From contig NZ_CP121647.1 of assembly GCF_029714305.1 (NCBI RefSeq), positions 2,934,501-2,998,500 of the forward strand: a DNA stretch of 64,000 bases, in the 5' to 3' direction. The notes beneath the pieces are model-generated. The model did not search any database and had not been told where the DNA came from. It worked only from the letters and a program-made list of their open reading frames with translations. Below, in pieces: positions 49,562 to 59,349 of this stretch. Position 1 is the first letter of the stretch; every line of letters starts with the position of its first letter. The DNA is from Bradyrhizobium sp. CB3481 (lineage in GTDB: Bacteria; Pseudomonadota; Alphaproteobacteria; Rhizobiales; Xanthobacteraceae). The translations under genes and the position numbers were made by a program.

Positions 49562-51549
49562 TCAAGAAAAATCTATCGAGAGCAAGTGCGGATCGTCGCT
49601 TTTTGGGTGATGTGAGACCCGCGCGAGTTTGGGCGCGATGGAAAGTCGGGCCGCAAAGGTAGGGCGCTGATCTGCGACTTCAGAGCTGGTCGTGCTGAAG
49701 GCCGGCTGCGCTCGATGGTTATCTCTACGCCGAAGAGTTCTGCTGATCACAGTAAAGAGAAAGATTGATGTCGGGGTTCGAGTCGCTCCCCCGCTACCAA
49801 CGATCCCCGCGACGTAGCCATATTGGGAAACAGGGCAGGGTTGCCGCATAGAGCGGCGAGGCGACCCTTCGATCCGAACACTCCGGTCATCCTCAGCATT
49901 GGCCTTAGTACCAGCGCCTCCGGGGCGGCTCGGGCTGGCATGCACGATGATCGCAGTCACCAGCTCACGGACGGTCGCAAACTCGGTCGGCGTGCCGTGC
50001 TTGAACTCATTGGCCAGCTCCATCACCGCGCGCTTGTAGCGGTCGAGGGCCTTGGGGTGCAGGGTGACGACGTTGTCGGTTTCCTTGGCCTCTTCGAGCC
50101 TCGCGGCGAGCGTCTTGCGCTCGGCTTCCAATTCGTTCATCCGAGGAATGAGCGCGTCCGTCGCCGTGCCCTTGACGATAAAATCGACGATCCGCTTGAT
50201 CTCGCGCTCGATCTCGCCGAGGCGCCGTTCCATCCGAGTGCGCTCGGCGTTTGCCTCTTTCTTCAGCCGTTTGCGCTCGGCGTTATAGGCATCGACATAT
50301 GCCGCGATCATCTCGGGGCTCGAGAGGTGCTGGCGCAATCCCTTGATCGCCAGCACCTCAATGTCGTCGAGGTAAACGCGGCGGCTATTGGTACATGAGC
50401 CACTTTCCTTGTAAGTGCTGCATTGCAGACGAACGCCTTGCGGTCAGCGCCGTTCGACGCCATACCGCCGCCGCAGCATCCACATTTGATCAGCCCGGAG
50501 AACACCCGTTTCGGCGCACGTGCCCTTTGCACGGTGGCCGGAGTGGCGCTGTGACGCCGCTCGATTTTGATCGCTTGCGCCGCCCTGAACGTCGCATCGT
50601 CAACGATCCGCAAATGTGGTACCTCGACGATTTTGTATTGATCCTTGGGGTTGGGGCGCGAGAGGCGCTTGCGCGTCACAGGGTCTTTGACCATCCGAAC
50701 TTTGTTCCAAACGATGCGGCCGGCATAGAGATCATTCAGGATCATGCCGCCGCCGCGTGACACGTTGCCGTTTATAGTCGATGCACTCCATAGGCGTCCG
50801 CGCGCAGGGGGCACGCCACGCTTGTTCAGATCGTGCGCGATCTGGCGAGGCGTCTTGCCTGCGATGTAGTTGGCAAAAATCTGGCGAACGATCTCGGCCT
50901 CTTCCTCGACGATCTCCAGCTCGCCGGGCTTGCCCGGCACCGCACGATAGCCGAACGCGCGCCCACCAGCATGCCGGCCGTCGCGGATCACTCCTTCGAG
51001 CCCGCGCCGCGTATGCAGCACAAGGTTCTCAATGTACATTTCGCTCATGAGTGCACGCAGCGCACCATCGAGCTTGCCGACCTTGCCGCTCGCGGTGTGG
51101 ATCGCGACACCGAGATGATCGAGGTGCTTGCGGGTCGTGTGGTAGTCAGCTTGGTCGCGGAAAAGCCGATCCATGTCCTCGGCCACAATGACATCGAATA
51201 ACTGCGCCTCTGCGGCGCGCATCAATGCCTGAAAGCCGGGGCGGTTGATTGCTCCGGCGCCAGAAATCGCGCGATCCTCGAACACGATGACGACCGCCAT
51301 GCCCTCGCGCGCGCATAGCTCGCGCAGCATGGCATTTTGATCCTCGATCGAGCGATCCTTTTGACGGTCGGAAGAATATCGGGCATAGCGGCGCGGATCA
51401 TGGCTTCTGATCGCGGGGTCTGATGCCTTATGGGCCGCGATCTCGGCCTCATGATCCTCGCGCGCGTGCCGTTTGGCAAGTTCCCGCACATACCGGAAAA
51501 CTGCCTCGTCAGGTCGATCCGGCGGTATTATAGGAGTCTCGCGCTTCAT
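49562..51549 (-). pseudogene. Large serine recombinase with a single-base frameshift
   Basis: The N-terminal resolvase domain has the catalytic Ser in RYARYSSDRQ and VAEDMDRLFRDQ; then the recombinase domain (GGRAFGYR, TPRQIAHDLNKRGVPPARG) and a zinc ribbon start (CGCCGGGMASN). The frame is lost near 50419: after AFVCNAA the expected TYKESGSCTNSRRVYLDD continues in another frame, which needs one extra base. The second part has the coiled coil ERKRLKKEANAERTRMERRLGEIEREIKR. It probably integrated the island; as written it is inactive unless the missing base is an assembly error. Confidence 0.85.
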
Positions 51550-51728
51550 TCTCGGTGGGAGCGGTTGTCCGTCAGAGCAACATGGCGCGTAACCTGAACG
51601 CGTTCGGTTGGGTAATGCACCTTTGGTCACGTCTTGGGCGCGAAAGATGAATTCTCACGTTCTTGCTTGTGGAACTCGATGCGGCGTCCAACGACGGCTG
51701 GCAGCGCCCCGATGTGTGTAGCTCACAG

Positions 51729-52607
51729 ATGAAGCGCCGATCTGCCGCCGCTTGGATTGAGAACGAAGTTATGGGCGAGCTTGTCCCGCCCGAGTTGGAC
51801 TATCTCGTCAGGCGCTTGAGCCTGATCAATCCGGCGGCCGATGCTGCGCTCGTCGTCGAGCATGCGCGCAAAATCTATACTGCCTACCAACTCGTGCGCG
51901 GGCGTCCCGACAACCGCGGCATCAAGATCAAGGGCGATAGCAGGCCGTGGGCAGAGTCTGTAACCGCCGCGCGTGGACTAAAGGACGACCTGCATCGGCT
52001 GTTGAAAGCAGCGCGCGGCGGTTCGGAAAAGGAGTGGCAAACGGCATGGCTGGGGGTTTCCGGTCAGGCCCGGCTCGTTGCTTCGCCAATGCGTAAACCG
52101 GGCGCTGTAAAGGGCGAGCCGCCGCCGGTCGCGGGGCGCAACGAACCAGCCGTGATCGGCGGTAGGTCAGGAACGTTTGCTTTCCGTCGCTCTCCGCTCA
52201 ACACACGTGAGATGAAGCTAGTGAGGGCCGAGAAATTTAGCTCGGTGATCCCGAGCGCCAAAAAATGCATCCCAAACATCGAAGCCGCTCTTGCCGAAGG
52301 CGGGTTTTCTAGCAGACGCCAAGCCGACAAACTGACCTACATCTATGTGCTGCGGGTCCGTGATGCCCATCTGGCGCTCACTGGCAGGAAAGGGCTAACT
52401 TATCGCGAGCTAAACGACGATGAAACCTTCGAACCCAAAGGCGGCTTCGCAGATGACGGCCTGATCGCGTTGGCCAAGGACATCGAACGGCAATTCCGAA
52501 CCAAAATCCTCACGATTTCCCGTCTGCGAAAAAAAGAAGCCGAGATGGGAATACCTGCAGAAGAGCTGACAAACCTCAGAAAGCCTTGGGGTGAGCGCAC
52601 TTCTTGA
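51729..52607 (+). CDS. Island protein of unknown function
   Basis: About 292 aa from ATG 51729; starts at 51663 (TTG) or 51771 (ATG) are also possible. The N-terminal half is helical and charged, a middle part is rich in Pro/Arg, and the C-terminus has LTYIYVLRVRDAHLALTG and a helical end. No domain is recognised. It is divergent from the recombinase and upstream of the primase-like gene, a position often held by excision or replication accessory genes, but this is only inference. Confidence 0.55.
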   Translation: MKRRSAAAWIENEVMGELVPPELDYLVRRLSLINPAADAALVVEHARKIYTAYQLVRGRPDNRGIKIKGDSRPWAESVTAARGLKDDLHRLLKAARGGSEKEWQTAWLGVSGQARLVASPMRKPGAVKGEPPPVAGRNEPAVIGGRSGTFAFRRSPLNTREMKLVRAEKFSSVIPSAKKCIPNIEAALAEGGFSSRRQADKLTYIYVLRVRDAHLALTGRKGLTYRELNDDETFEPKGGFADDGLIALAKDIERQFRTKILTISRLRKKEAEMGIPAEELTNLRKPWGERTS

Positions 52608-52775
52608 ATTTGTTTAGCCCAAGACGGGGCCAAAGGTGCATTAGTCGCGCCCCATTTTTTCGGTCAGTGTCGCGCCATCCGAAGACAACTGAGGGCGCTT
52701 CATGCCGACGGTCGGCCTGATCAACGCATAGCTACGCGAAAGCCCGGGACGTTCGCCGCGTCACCGGGCTTTCTC

Positions 52776-55103
52776 ATGTTCGGGAATTATTCTATGCACG
52801 GTCATTTTACCAACGCCGACGCCCGCGCGCAAGCTGGGGCCTATCGGCTTGCGCCGGACGCGGTCGCAATCAGCGCATTCTTGTACGCACTGTTCGCGAC
52901 GGATTTTGCGCATCAGCACCCTGATGCATGGATCGAGATCGTCTGCATCGAGCCCGACGGCCCGATTAGCTACCGCTTCTACTCTGCGCATGATTTGAGG
53001 CCGATCATTGACTGCGTCGTCAAGATGAACGAGCGCGGCTACAATTGTTACCTCGGCGCTGCCCTCCGGCATGGCAACAAGCCTGAAAAAGGACGTGGCA
53101 CTAAGAAGCACTTCTGCGCTGCTCGCTTTTCGTGGATCGATTGTGACAAAGCCGGTGATTACGATCGCGTTGCCGCGATTTGTCAGCATGAGCAGGTTCG
53201 GCCTGCTATCATCGTTCAGACGGGCAGCACGCCGGACTGGCGCGGTCAACTCTATTTCCTGAACCGCGAGCCACTGACCAATCCGAAAGATGTCGAGGAT
53301 GCCAACACTGCGCTTCGCGATCTCTTCGGAAGTGATGACGTCCAGAACTGCGACCGCATTTTGCGCATTGGCGGTACCATCAGCTATCCGAACAAGGACA
53401 AGCGGGAGCGCGGTTACGTCATCGAGCTTACTTCGGTTCGGAGCGATGCGAACGCGCCGTCCTATAGTGTGGAAGCCTTGCGCGGGCTGCGCCAGTCAGC
53501 GCGCGCTCACGAAACCAAGAGCGAAAAGGATTTCTCTGCTGAATTTGGCTCAGCGCGCGGCATGGATAAGGTTCGCGAGCTGCTTGCGAGCGTAAGTCCG
53601 GGGCACTGGCACATTCCTATGCGCGATGCCGTGGCAGTCATGGTCGGCCTTGGCTTGTCTGACGCCGTGATTAAGATGGTTTGCGCTTCCTACTGCAAGG
53701 GCGGCTATCAGGACGCAGACTTGGCGAAGCTGATTGATACGGCTCGCGAGAAGTTCGACAAGCCGGACTTTGGCGACACCTACGACAGCGCCAAGGATAA
53801 TGCGGAAAGTGCTGGCGCGGATACCTCGGGAAAGCAGGCGCGGTTTCTCACGCTGGATCAGTGGCGAGATCGCGATCTACCGACGCCCGACTACCTGTTG
53901 GGCGATGTCCTCTCCACGACCAGCCGTGCGATCATGGCGGCTCCGACCGGCTTGGGCAAGTCGAACGTTGCCATTGCTATCGGCATGCGCATGGCGGCGG
54001 GCGCGCCGTTTCTCCATTGGCATGGTCGCCGCCCGGCCAACGTACTCTATATCTACGGTGAGATGTCACGGCGGCTGCTCAAGCAGCGTCTGCTGGCAGA
54101 AGAAGCCCGCTTGCAGGGCGAGATCAGCTCCCGGGGCCGCGAGCAGTTCCAGCCAAGCGGCTTTCATGCTCTCAGCACCGAGGACGTTCCCAATTTTCAG
54201 CCGCTCAACACGCAGATCGGCCAATCGGCAATCGAGCGGGTCATAGTCGCCATGGGCGGCTGCGATTTTGTGATCTTCGACAACGTCATGTGCCTGATCT
54301 CTGGATCGATGGTCGATGAAGAGGCTTGGGCGCAGACGTTGCCATGGGTGAGATCGCTGACCAAGCGCGGCATCGGACAGCTCTGGGTCCACCATACTGG
54401 CCATGACGAAACGAAGGGCTATGGCACCAAGACGCGCGAATGGCAGATGGATGTTGCTATCCATCTCGCCAAGGTCGAGCGGCCCGATACTGATGTCTCG
54501 TTCAAGTTGGAGTTCAGGAAGGCGCGCGAGCGCACGCCGGACAACCGTCATGACTTCCAGAAGGTCAACGTGTTCCTGGTGAACGACCGATGGAACGGCG
54601 ATGCACAGTCCGGTTCTCACCGTCCCAAGAAGGTGTTGCTTGGACGTCAGGTTGGTGGTGTTACCGTTGATCCCGCCGCCGACGGCGGCTTCGAGGGGCT
54701 TTGCTGGGGCGTCGGGTACAAAGAGGCGTTCAAAGACGGTCGTGGCGATGCTTCCGATGTGCGCGAAGCCCTCACGCCATTAATGCCCGCACCAGGCGAA
54801 GATCGGCGCGGTGTGGCCGATATCTTCGGGCAGGTGCGCGATCAGTGCATCGAGTTTCTGGCTGGCCGCGCTGCCGAGCGCATCTTGCTGGAAGGCGAAC
54901 CTGTACTCCCGGTCGATGATCTCCGGCAGGCGCGTGAGCTGGCAATATTGATATGCTCTAGTGAACAAGCGGTTCAGACGTTCATCGATCATTGCGATAT
55001 CGCTGCGCGGGACTTGTTGATGCCCCACGGCGATTTGATGATTGCGTTGTCGGTCGTCTTGCGCATCAAGCGCACGATGAACGCTCGGAGATCGATGAGC
55101 TGA
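52776..55103 (+). CDS. Primase/RepA-helicase-like replication protein
   Basis: 775 aa. The N-terminal 250 residues resemble the RepB/primase-type catalytic domain of plasmid and phage elements (HFCAARFSWIDCDKAGDYDR, IVQTGSTPDWRGQLYF, DRILRIGGTISYPNKDK). The second part is a RepA-like AAA ATPase: Walker A APTGLGKSNVAIA, VLYIYGEMSRRLLKQRL, Walker B-like FVIFDNVMCL and LWVHHTGHDETKGYGTKTREW. It probably replicates or mobilises the island. Near the stop, another frame (to 55219) encodes RKARAIELARRADWKKRELSALAFQ, so the true C-terminus may be frameshifted. A terminator follows at 55317. Confidence 0.8.
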   Translation: MFGNYSMHGHFTNADARAQAGAYRLAPDAVAISAFLYALFATDFAHQHPDAWIEIVCIEPDGPISYRFYSAHDLRPIIDCVVKMNERGYNCYLGAALRHGNKPEKGRGTKKHFCAARFSWIDCDKAGDYDRVAAICQHEQVRPAIIVQTGSTPDWRGQLYFLNREPLTNPKDVEDANTALRDLFGSDDVQNCDRILRIGGTISYPNKDKRERGYVIELTSVRSDANAPSYSVEALRGLRQSARAHETKSEKDFSAEFGSARGMDKVRELLASVSPGHWHIPMRDAVAVMVGLGLSDAVIKMVCASYCKGGYQDADLAKLIDTAREKFDKPDFGDTYDSAKDNAESAGADTSGKQARFLTLDQWRDRDLPTPDYLLGDVLSTTSRAIMAAPTGLGKSNVAIAIGMRMAAGAPFLHWHGRRPANVLYIYGEMSRRLLKQRLLAEEARLQGEISSRGREQFQPSGFHALSTEDVPNFQPLNTQIGQSAIERVIVAMGGCDFVIFDNVMCLISGSMVDEEAWAQTLPWVRSLTKRGIGQLWVHHTGHDETKGYGTKTREWQMDVAIHLAKVERPDTDVSFKLEFRKARERTPDNRHDFQKVNVFLVNDRWNGDAQSGSHRPKKVLLGRQVGGVTVDPAADGGFEGLCWGVGYKEAFKDGRGDASDVREALTPLMPAPGEDRRGVADIFGQVRDQCIEFLAGRAAERILLEGEPVLPVDDLRQARELAILICSSEQAVQTFIDHCDIAARDLLMPHGDLMIALSVVLRIKRTMNARRSMS

Positions 55104-55316
55104 TCTCGGACGTGCAGAGCCGCAAGGCACGGGCTATCGAACTCGCGCGTCGCGCCGATTGGAAAAAGCGCGAGTTGTCTGCTCTTGCTTTTCAGGCGGA
55201 TATAAATTCACGCGATTGACGCGTCGCTGCCACACGCCGCCCACAGTTGGGTAGCGAGATGTCGAGCAGTGCATCGTTGGATTGGGGGATGTACCCAATT
55301 CCCAGCGATCCAAGAG

Positions 55317-55350
55317 GCCCCCGGGGAGAAAATCTCCGGGGGCTTTTTCT
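55317..55350 (+). terminator. Rho-independent terminator after the replication gene
   Basis: A stem of 11 bp (GCCCCCGG ... CCGGGGGC with a two-base bulge) and a short AAA-type loop, followed by TTTTTCTT. It is well placed to end the plus-strand transcript from 52776. Confidence 0.85.
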
Positions 55351-55375
55351 TGCGCAGCCAACCCCCGCTCCGACA

Positions 55376-57181
55376 TCATCCCTCGGGCACCGCCGCCAGC
55401 CGCAAGCCCACGCAAAGGCGCTCTCGCGCAGCGAGATACGTCGCATTGTCGCTGTAGGTGACGGCGCGGAGGCGACCGATCGTAAAATCTGGCTGCAGCG
55501 CTAGTCCAGCCTTTGCGGCAGCTCGCGCCTCATCCATCTCGCCGAGTAAGCCCAAGGCAGCAGCCAAGACAAAATGGGTTAGAGGAAAATTTCGGTTGGC
55601 GTTAAGGCTCCTTTGCAGCCAAGTGACAGCTTCGACATCCGCGCCGAGCTGCAATTTAGCTGTCCCCGCTATGTGCATCCATTGGTAAGCAGCGATATCG
55701 CGAGGGGAGAGGCGGAATGCCTCGACGACATGAGCTTCGGTCTCGGCCGAACGACCCAAGAATACTTTTGCCAAACCAGTGTAGGCGTGTGCGTCGGCCG
55801 AATTGCGATCAAGACGCAGCACTTGCTCGAATTCCGCAATCCCTCGCGATGCGCGGTTTGTAAAGATCAGGGCACCTCCTAGCGCCAAGTGACCCCATGG
55901 GTAGTCCGGGGCGAGCGAAACTGCCTTGATCGCATTCGTCTCAGCCGCCAAGAGCTGCGCAGCCCGGTCATCGGCTAACATGCCCGCACCAATCGCTAGA
56001 TGGACGCGCGCCATCCCCACCAGTGCTCTATAACTTCGAGGATCGATTTCCAAAGCACGCTCAAAAAAGATGCGCGCTTGAGCGACGTACTCGAAAGTCG
56101 GCCCCTTATATGACCAAGAAAAACCTTGGAAAGTCAAATCTGTTGCATCCGGGTGCACTGAGTGTTGTGCGCGCTGCGCCTCGGCTTCGATAAGCTGGGC
56201 GTTCAGAGCGTTGGCGAGCAGTGACACGATTTCGTCCTGAGTATCGAACAGGTCGGCGACGGGTTTGTCGAACCGCTCCGCCCATATGTGGTTGGCTGTT
56301 TCAGCATCGATAAGCTGCACGTTCACCCGAAAGCGCTTGCCGCTGCGCTGCACCGATCCCTCTAGCACATACCGGACGTTCAACTCGCGGCCGACCTTTC
56401 TAAGGTCGTGCGCCTCGCCCTTATAAGCAAATGCGGTGTGGCGGCCTATCACGAATGCGTCCTTGATGCGTGACAAATCCGTGGTCAGGCTCTCGGTCAC
56501 GCCATCGGCGAAATAGTCTTGTTGGTGATCGCCGCTTAGGTTGGTGAAAGGCAAAACTACGATGGAAAGACGAGGCGGCTTAGGTGCGTCTTGTGTAGCG
56601 CGTTTGATCTGGGTAGCGGGGCTAGGTCCATCGACGACCACGGCATAGGCTCGGACCAGACGAGCGATATTTTTGAGGTCCTGCTCGCCGAGATCGACGA
56701 ACTCAACGCTGACCTTGCCTCGCACATGATCCATGGCAGAAGACGAGATGCAGATGCCGCCCGGCTCTGCAATGCTCTCAAGCCGGGCCGCGATGTTCAC
56801 GCCATCCCCAAAGATATCGTGCGGTTCGACGATCACGTCGCCGACATTGATGCCGACGCGCAAGGCGATGCGAGCATCCTGCGCGTCGGCAGCCGTGAGT
56901 TCTCGGACGCGGTTCTGAAATTGCACGGCAGCTCGGGCAGCCTGTACGGCGCTCGGAAACTCTGCCAAGAACCCGTCGCCGGTGTTCTTTACGATGCGGC
57001 CACCGTATTCAGCGATTGCGGGATGGACCGCCTCCGTTAGCAGGGAGGTCAGCTTGGCATGTGTGGCTTCTTCATCATGGTGCATAAGCCGGGAATACCC
57101 GGCCACGTCAGCGGCCAATATCGCCGCCAACCGACGTTCAACGCGAACCGGCCGATCCTGCACCATGGCATTGGCATCCAA
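55376..57181 (-). CDS. Class III adenylate/guanylate cyclase with TolB-like and TPR domains
   Basis: 601 aa. The cyclase catalytic domain (about residues 14-185) has LAAILAADVAGYSRLM (metal Asp), VKNTGDGFLAEF, GINVGDVIVEPHDIFGDGVNIAARLES. Then comes a FlgO/TolB-like part (LPFTNLSGDHQQDYFADGVTESLTTDLSRI, YVLEGSVQRSGKRFRVNVQL) and five or so TPR-like repeats at the C-terminus. This architecture is abundant in rhizobia; it makes cAMP or is a non-catalytic sensor. It lies alone, convergent with the replication gene. The start may be 57166. Confidence 0.9.
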   Translation of the reverse strand: MDANAMVQDRPVRVERRLAAILAADVAGYSRLMHHDEEATHAKLTSLLTEAVHPAIAEYGGRIVKNTGDGFLAEFPSAVQAARAAVQFQNRVRELTAADAQDARIALRVGINVGDVIVEPHDIFGDGVNIAARLESIAEPGGICISSSAMDHVRGKVSVEFVDLGEQDLKNIARLVRAYAVVVDGPSPATQIKRATQDAPKPPRLSIVVLPFTNLSGDHQQDYFADGVTESLTTDLSRIKDAFVIGRHTAFAYKGEAHDLRKVGRELNVRYVLEGSVQRSGKRFRVNVQLIDAETANHIWAERFDKPVADLFDTQDEIVSLLANALNAQLIEAEAQRAQHSVHPDATDLTFQGFSWSYKGPTFEYVAQARIFFERALEIDPRSYRALVGMARVHLAIGAGMLADDRAAQLLAAETNAIKAVSLAPDYPWGHLALGGALIFTNRASRGIAEFEQVLRLDRNSADAHAYTGLAKVFLGRSAETEAHVVEAFRLSPRDIAAYQWMHIAGTAKLQLGADVEAVTWLQRSLNANRNFPLTHFVLAAALGLLGEMDEARAAAKAGLALQPDFTIGRLRAVTYSDNATYLAARERLCVGLRLAAVPEG

Positions 57182-57363
57182 CCTAACGCATAGTGTACGA
57201 TGGATGTGAACGCTGCGCTAGGCGCGTTTGTCCGGGTAGTGGCGGTAGCAATCACGTCCCTTGATTGTTCGAGATTTTCAGGAAGCAAGTAAAATGCCCG
57301 CCGTTGTCCCAAGTGCGGTGGGCTTTTGATTTGTGAGTTCCTGAATTGTCAAACCGGATCGAG

Positions 57364-58241
57364 ATGCCGGGGTTCATTGAGCCCCAGCTTGCCACGTTGA
57401 AGTCTAAAGCCCCCAACGGGGACCAGTGGCTTCATGAAATCAAATACGATGGCTACCGTATTCAGGTGCACCTGAACCACGGCCGCAAGAAGGTCTACAC
57501 CCGCAATGGCCTAGACTGGACGAAGCGGTTCACTGAGATCGCAGGCGCGCTCGCCATCCCGGGCGAGGCTATCATCGACGGTGAAGTGGTAGTCGTCCAT
57601 GAAGGTCGGACCAACTTCTCTGAGCTACAAGCGGAGTTAGCCGCAGGCAGGCAAGGTCGGCTCGTCTACTATGCTTTCGATCTGCTTTGGCGGGATGGTG
57701 ACCTTCGCAGGCTGCCGCAAATCGAGCGCAAGCAGCTCTTGTTAGACTTACTGGGCGAAAACGACGTCGAACTGCCGGTGCTCTATTCCGAACACCTCGT
57801 CGGCGACGGCCAGAAGATGTTCGAGCATGCGGCCAAGCTGAGTTGGGAAGGCATCATTTCCAAGCGGACAGACGCGCCGTATCGGTCGGAGCGAAATGAG
57901 AACTGGCTGAAGATCAAGGCCGTGCACAAAGGCAAGTTTCCGGTCGTTGGTTCATTAAGGACCCGAGCGGCGTGGCGGCGCTGTACCTCGGAAAGCAAGA
58001 AGGCAAGGACCTCGTCTATATGGGGAAAGTCGGGACCGGCTGGTCTCGCACGGTCTCAAGCCAGATAAGAAAGCAGCTCGATACGGTCGTTAGCCCGAAA
58101 TCAAAGCTAACAAGGTCAATCAGAAAACCGAAGGCGACGTGGGTCGAACCGAAATTCTTTGCCGACGTTGAGTACCGAGACATCACATCGGAAGGCTTGC
58201 TGCGTGCCAGTTCGTTCAAAGGACTTCATCGGAAGGATTAA
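57364..58241 (+). pseudogene. LigD-type ATP-dependent DNA ligase, frameshifted
   Basis: N-terminal adenylation domain: HEIKYDGYRIQVHL with the nucleotidyl Lys, IIDGEVVVVHEG, YYAFDLLW, WEGIISKR and ENWLKIK, that is, motifs I, III, IV and V. After KFPVVG (near 57950) the frame shifts by one base; the other frame continues FIKDPSGVAALYLGKQEGKDLVYMGKVGTGW, the OB-fold part, to 58241. It would be a stand-alone ligase domain without the LigD polymerase. In its present form it is broken unless the missing base is an assembly error. Confidence 0.85.
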
Positions 58242-58534
58242 TCCTAGTTGCCGCACCTGTTTTGGATTGGGATAGGTGTGTGAAAATCATCCTAAGCGGG
58301 CATGGAGCGAAGAGCTGGGTTGCCAGTGTGGCGCGGGCATGCCGTGTGAGTGCGTCAGTGCAGATGGGCTTGAGGAGCCTGACATCGGTCAAGTCTTCGA
58401 AGCCGCGTCAACGCGCCATTAGCGCGGCTTGGTCTCCAAGGTGCGGTCGTGTTTGATTGATGGGCTGGGTAGGTCGAACCCGGACCTTGCGAAAGCTGAA
58501 CCCGTTTTTGAGAAAGGCGAAGGTAGGCGAGCAA
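58242..58534. other. Non-coding stretch in the island
   Basis: 293 bases; no gene, RNA or repeat that I can support. Confidence 0.35.
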
Positions 58535-58846
58535 ATGAAATGGATGCTTGTTGTCTTGGTGGGTGGCATCACTCCGGTAAACACTGACCTTGTGTTCGAA
58601 AAGTTCTCTGACTGTCTAGCCGCCGAGGAACAGATGCGGAAGCATTATGCTGATGCGTTCGAGGCTTGGGATTGGAGTGCTGCGCTTACGATAGAACGGA
58701 GACGAGATTACTCCAGAGCGCGTGAGTTGCAGGCAAAGCGACTTCTCAGCAACGTCGGTACCTGTGTGCCCCATGGCGGAGCCGGTCAGAATCCGCAACA
58801 GCCGCCATCCGCTCCGTCCGAAAGACCAGCCGCTCCTCAGCCATAG
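58535..58846 (+). CDS. Small protein with hydrophobic N-terminus, unknown
   Basis: About 103 aa from ATG 58535 (AGGTAGGCGA upstream). The N-terminus KWMLVVLVGGITPVNTD looks like a short signal or anchor. The middle is helical (FEKFSDCLAAEEQMRKHYADAFEAW) with two Cys in all, and the C-terminal tail is Pro/Gln/Ala-rich. No family is recognised; such proteins are common in rhizobial accessory regions. Confidence 0.55.
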   Translation: MKWMLVVLVGGITPVNTDLVFEKFSDCLAAEEQMRKHYADAFEAWDWSAALTIERRRDYSRARELQAKRLLSNVGTCVPHGGAGQNPQQPPSAPSERPAAPQP

Positions 58847-58935
58847 CCGCGCAGCTAAGGTACTTGTCCCGAGCCAAGCGGGAACTCGGCTTAACCTGCG
58901 AAGTTATCCCGGGCGTGACCTCTAGGAGGAGCCCA

Positions 58936-59184
58936 ATGAAACTTCTGTTCGCAGCTCTTGGAGTAGTCAGCCTGCTCATTTCACCCGCAGTCGCTGACCC
59001 TTGGAAAGACGAAAGCGGCAAGGGACGGGGGGGCGGCGACGACCGCCGCTACGAGCGCAGCTACGGTTACTATGACCGCGAGTACAAGCAGGAATATTAC
59101 CGAGGACCCTGCAACATTGAGCGGAAATGGGGTAAGCACGGGGAATACAAGGAAGAGACCAAGTGTAAGGGCTACCAGCATTGA
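58936..59184 (+). CDS. Small exported Gly/Tyr/Arg-rich protein
   Basis: 82 aa from ATG 58936 with AGGAGGAG upstream. Signal peptide LLFAALGVVSLLISPAVAD. The mature part is very polar, with RGGGDDRRYERSYGYYDREY and two Cys (PCNIERK, TKCKGY). It looks like a periplasmic, possibly metal- or surface-binding peptide; no function is known. Confidence 0.65.
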   Translation: MKLLFAALGVVSLLISPAVADPWKDESGKGRGGGDDRRYERSYGYYDREYKQEYYRGPCNIERKWGKHGEYKEETKCKGYQH

Positions 59185-59212
59185 GCCTGACGGACCTAAG
59201 CGTCCGCTTCCC

Positions 59213-59226
59213 TTGACATAAATCAA
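59213..59226 (+). promoter_or_regulatory. FNR/FixK-type box
   Basis: TTGACATAAATCAA fits the FNR/FixK consensus (TTGAY-N4-RTCAA) as a near-perfect dyad. Its centre lies 40 bases before ATG 59260; a class II site would place transcription start at or next to that ATG. The box itself is clear; its use is inferred. Confidence 0.6.
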
Positions 59227-59259
59227 GCTGTTGATCGTGACTAAGTTGACGTTTGTGCA

Positions 59260-59349
59260 ATGGCTCGGATCGACTGGACGATTGTGTTGTCCATAGCCAC
59301 GCTGGCCGTATCGGCCGGCGCGATCAGTATTCTATTGTTCGCGCTGTAA
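59260..59349 (+). CDS. Tiny one-TM peptide behind an FNR/FixK box
   Basis: 29 aa: a short polar start (ARIDW) followed by one hydrophobic helix (TIVLSIATLAVSAGAISILLF). The last 18 bases overlap the 3' end of aqpS on the other strand. There is no clear Shine-Dalgarno sequence (GTTTGTGCA before ATG), which would agree with a leaderless mRNA started by the FNR/FixK site. It may be a small subunit or regulator of a membrane complex made under low oxygen; no homologue is recognised. Confidence 0.4.
   Translation: MARIDWTIVLSIATLAVSAGAISILLFAL

Noticed and set aside
54992..55219. Separate small gene after the replication gene
   Set aside because: No start with a ribosome-binding site in that frame; it is better explained as a frameshifted C-terminus of the preceding protein, so it is described there.
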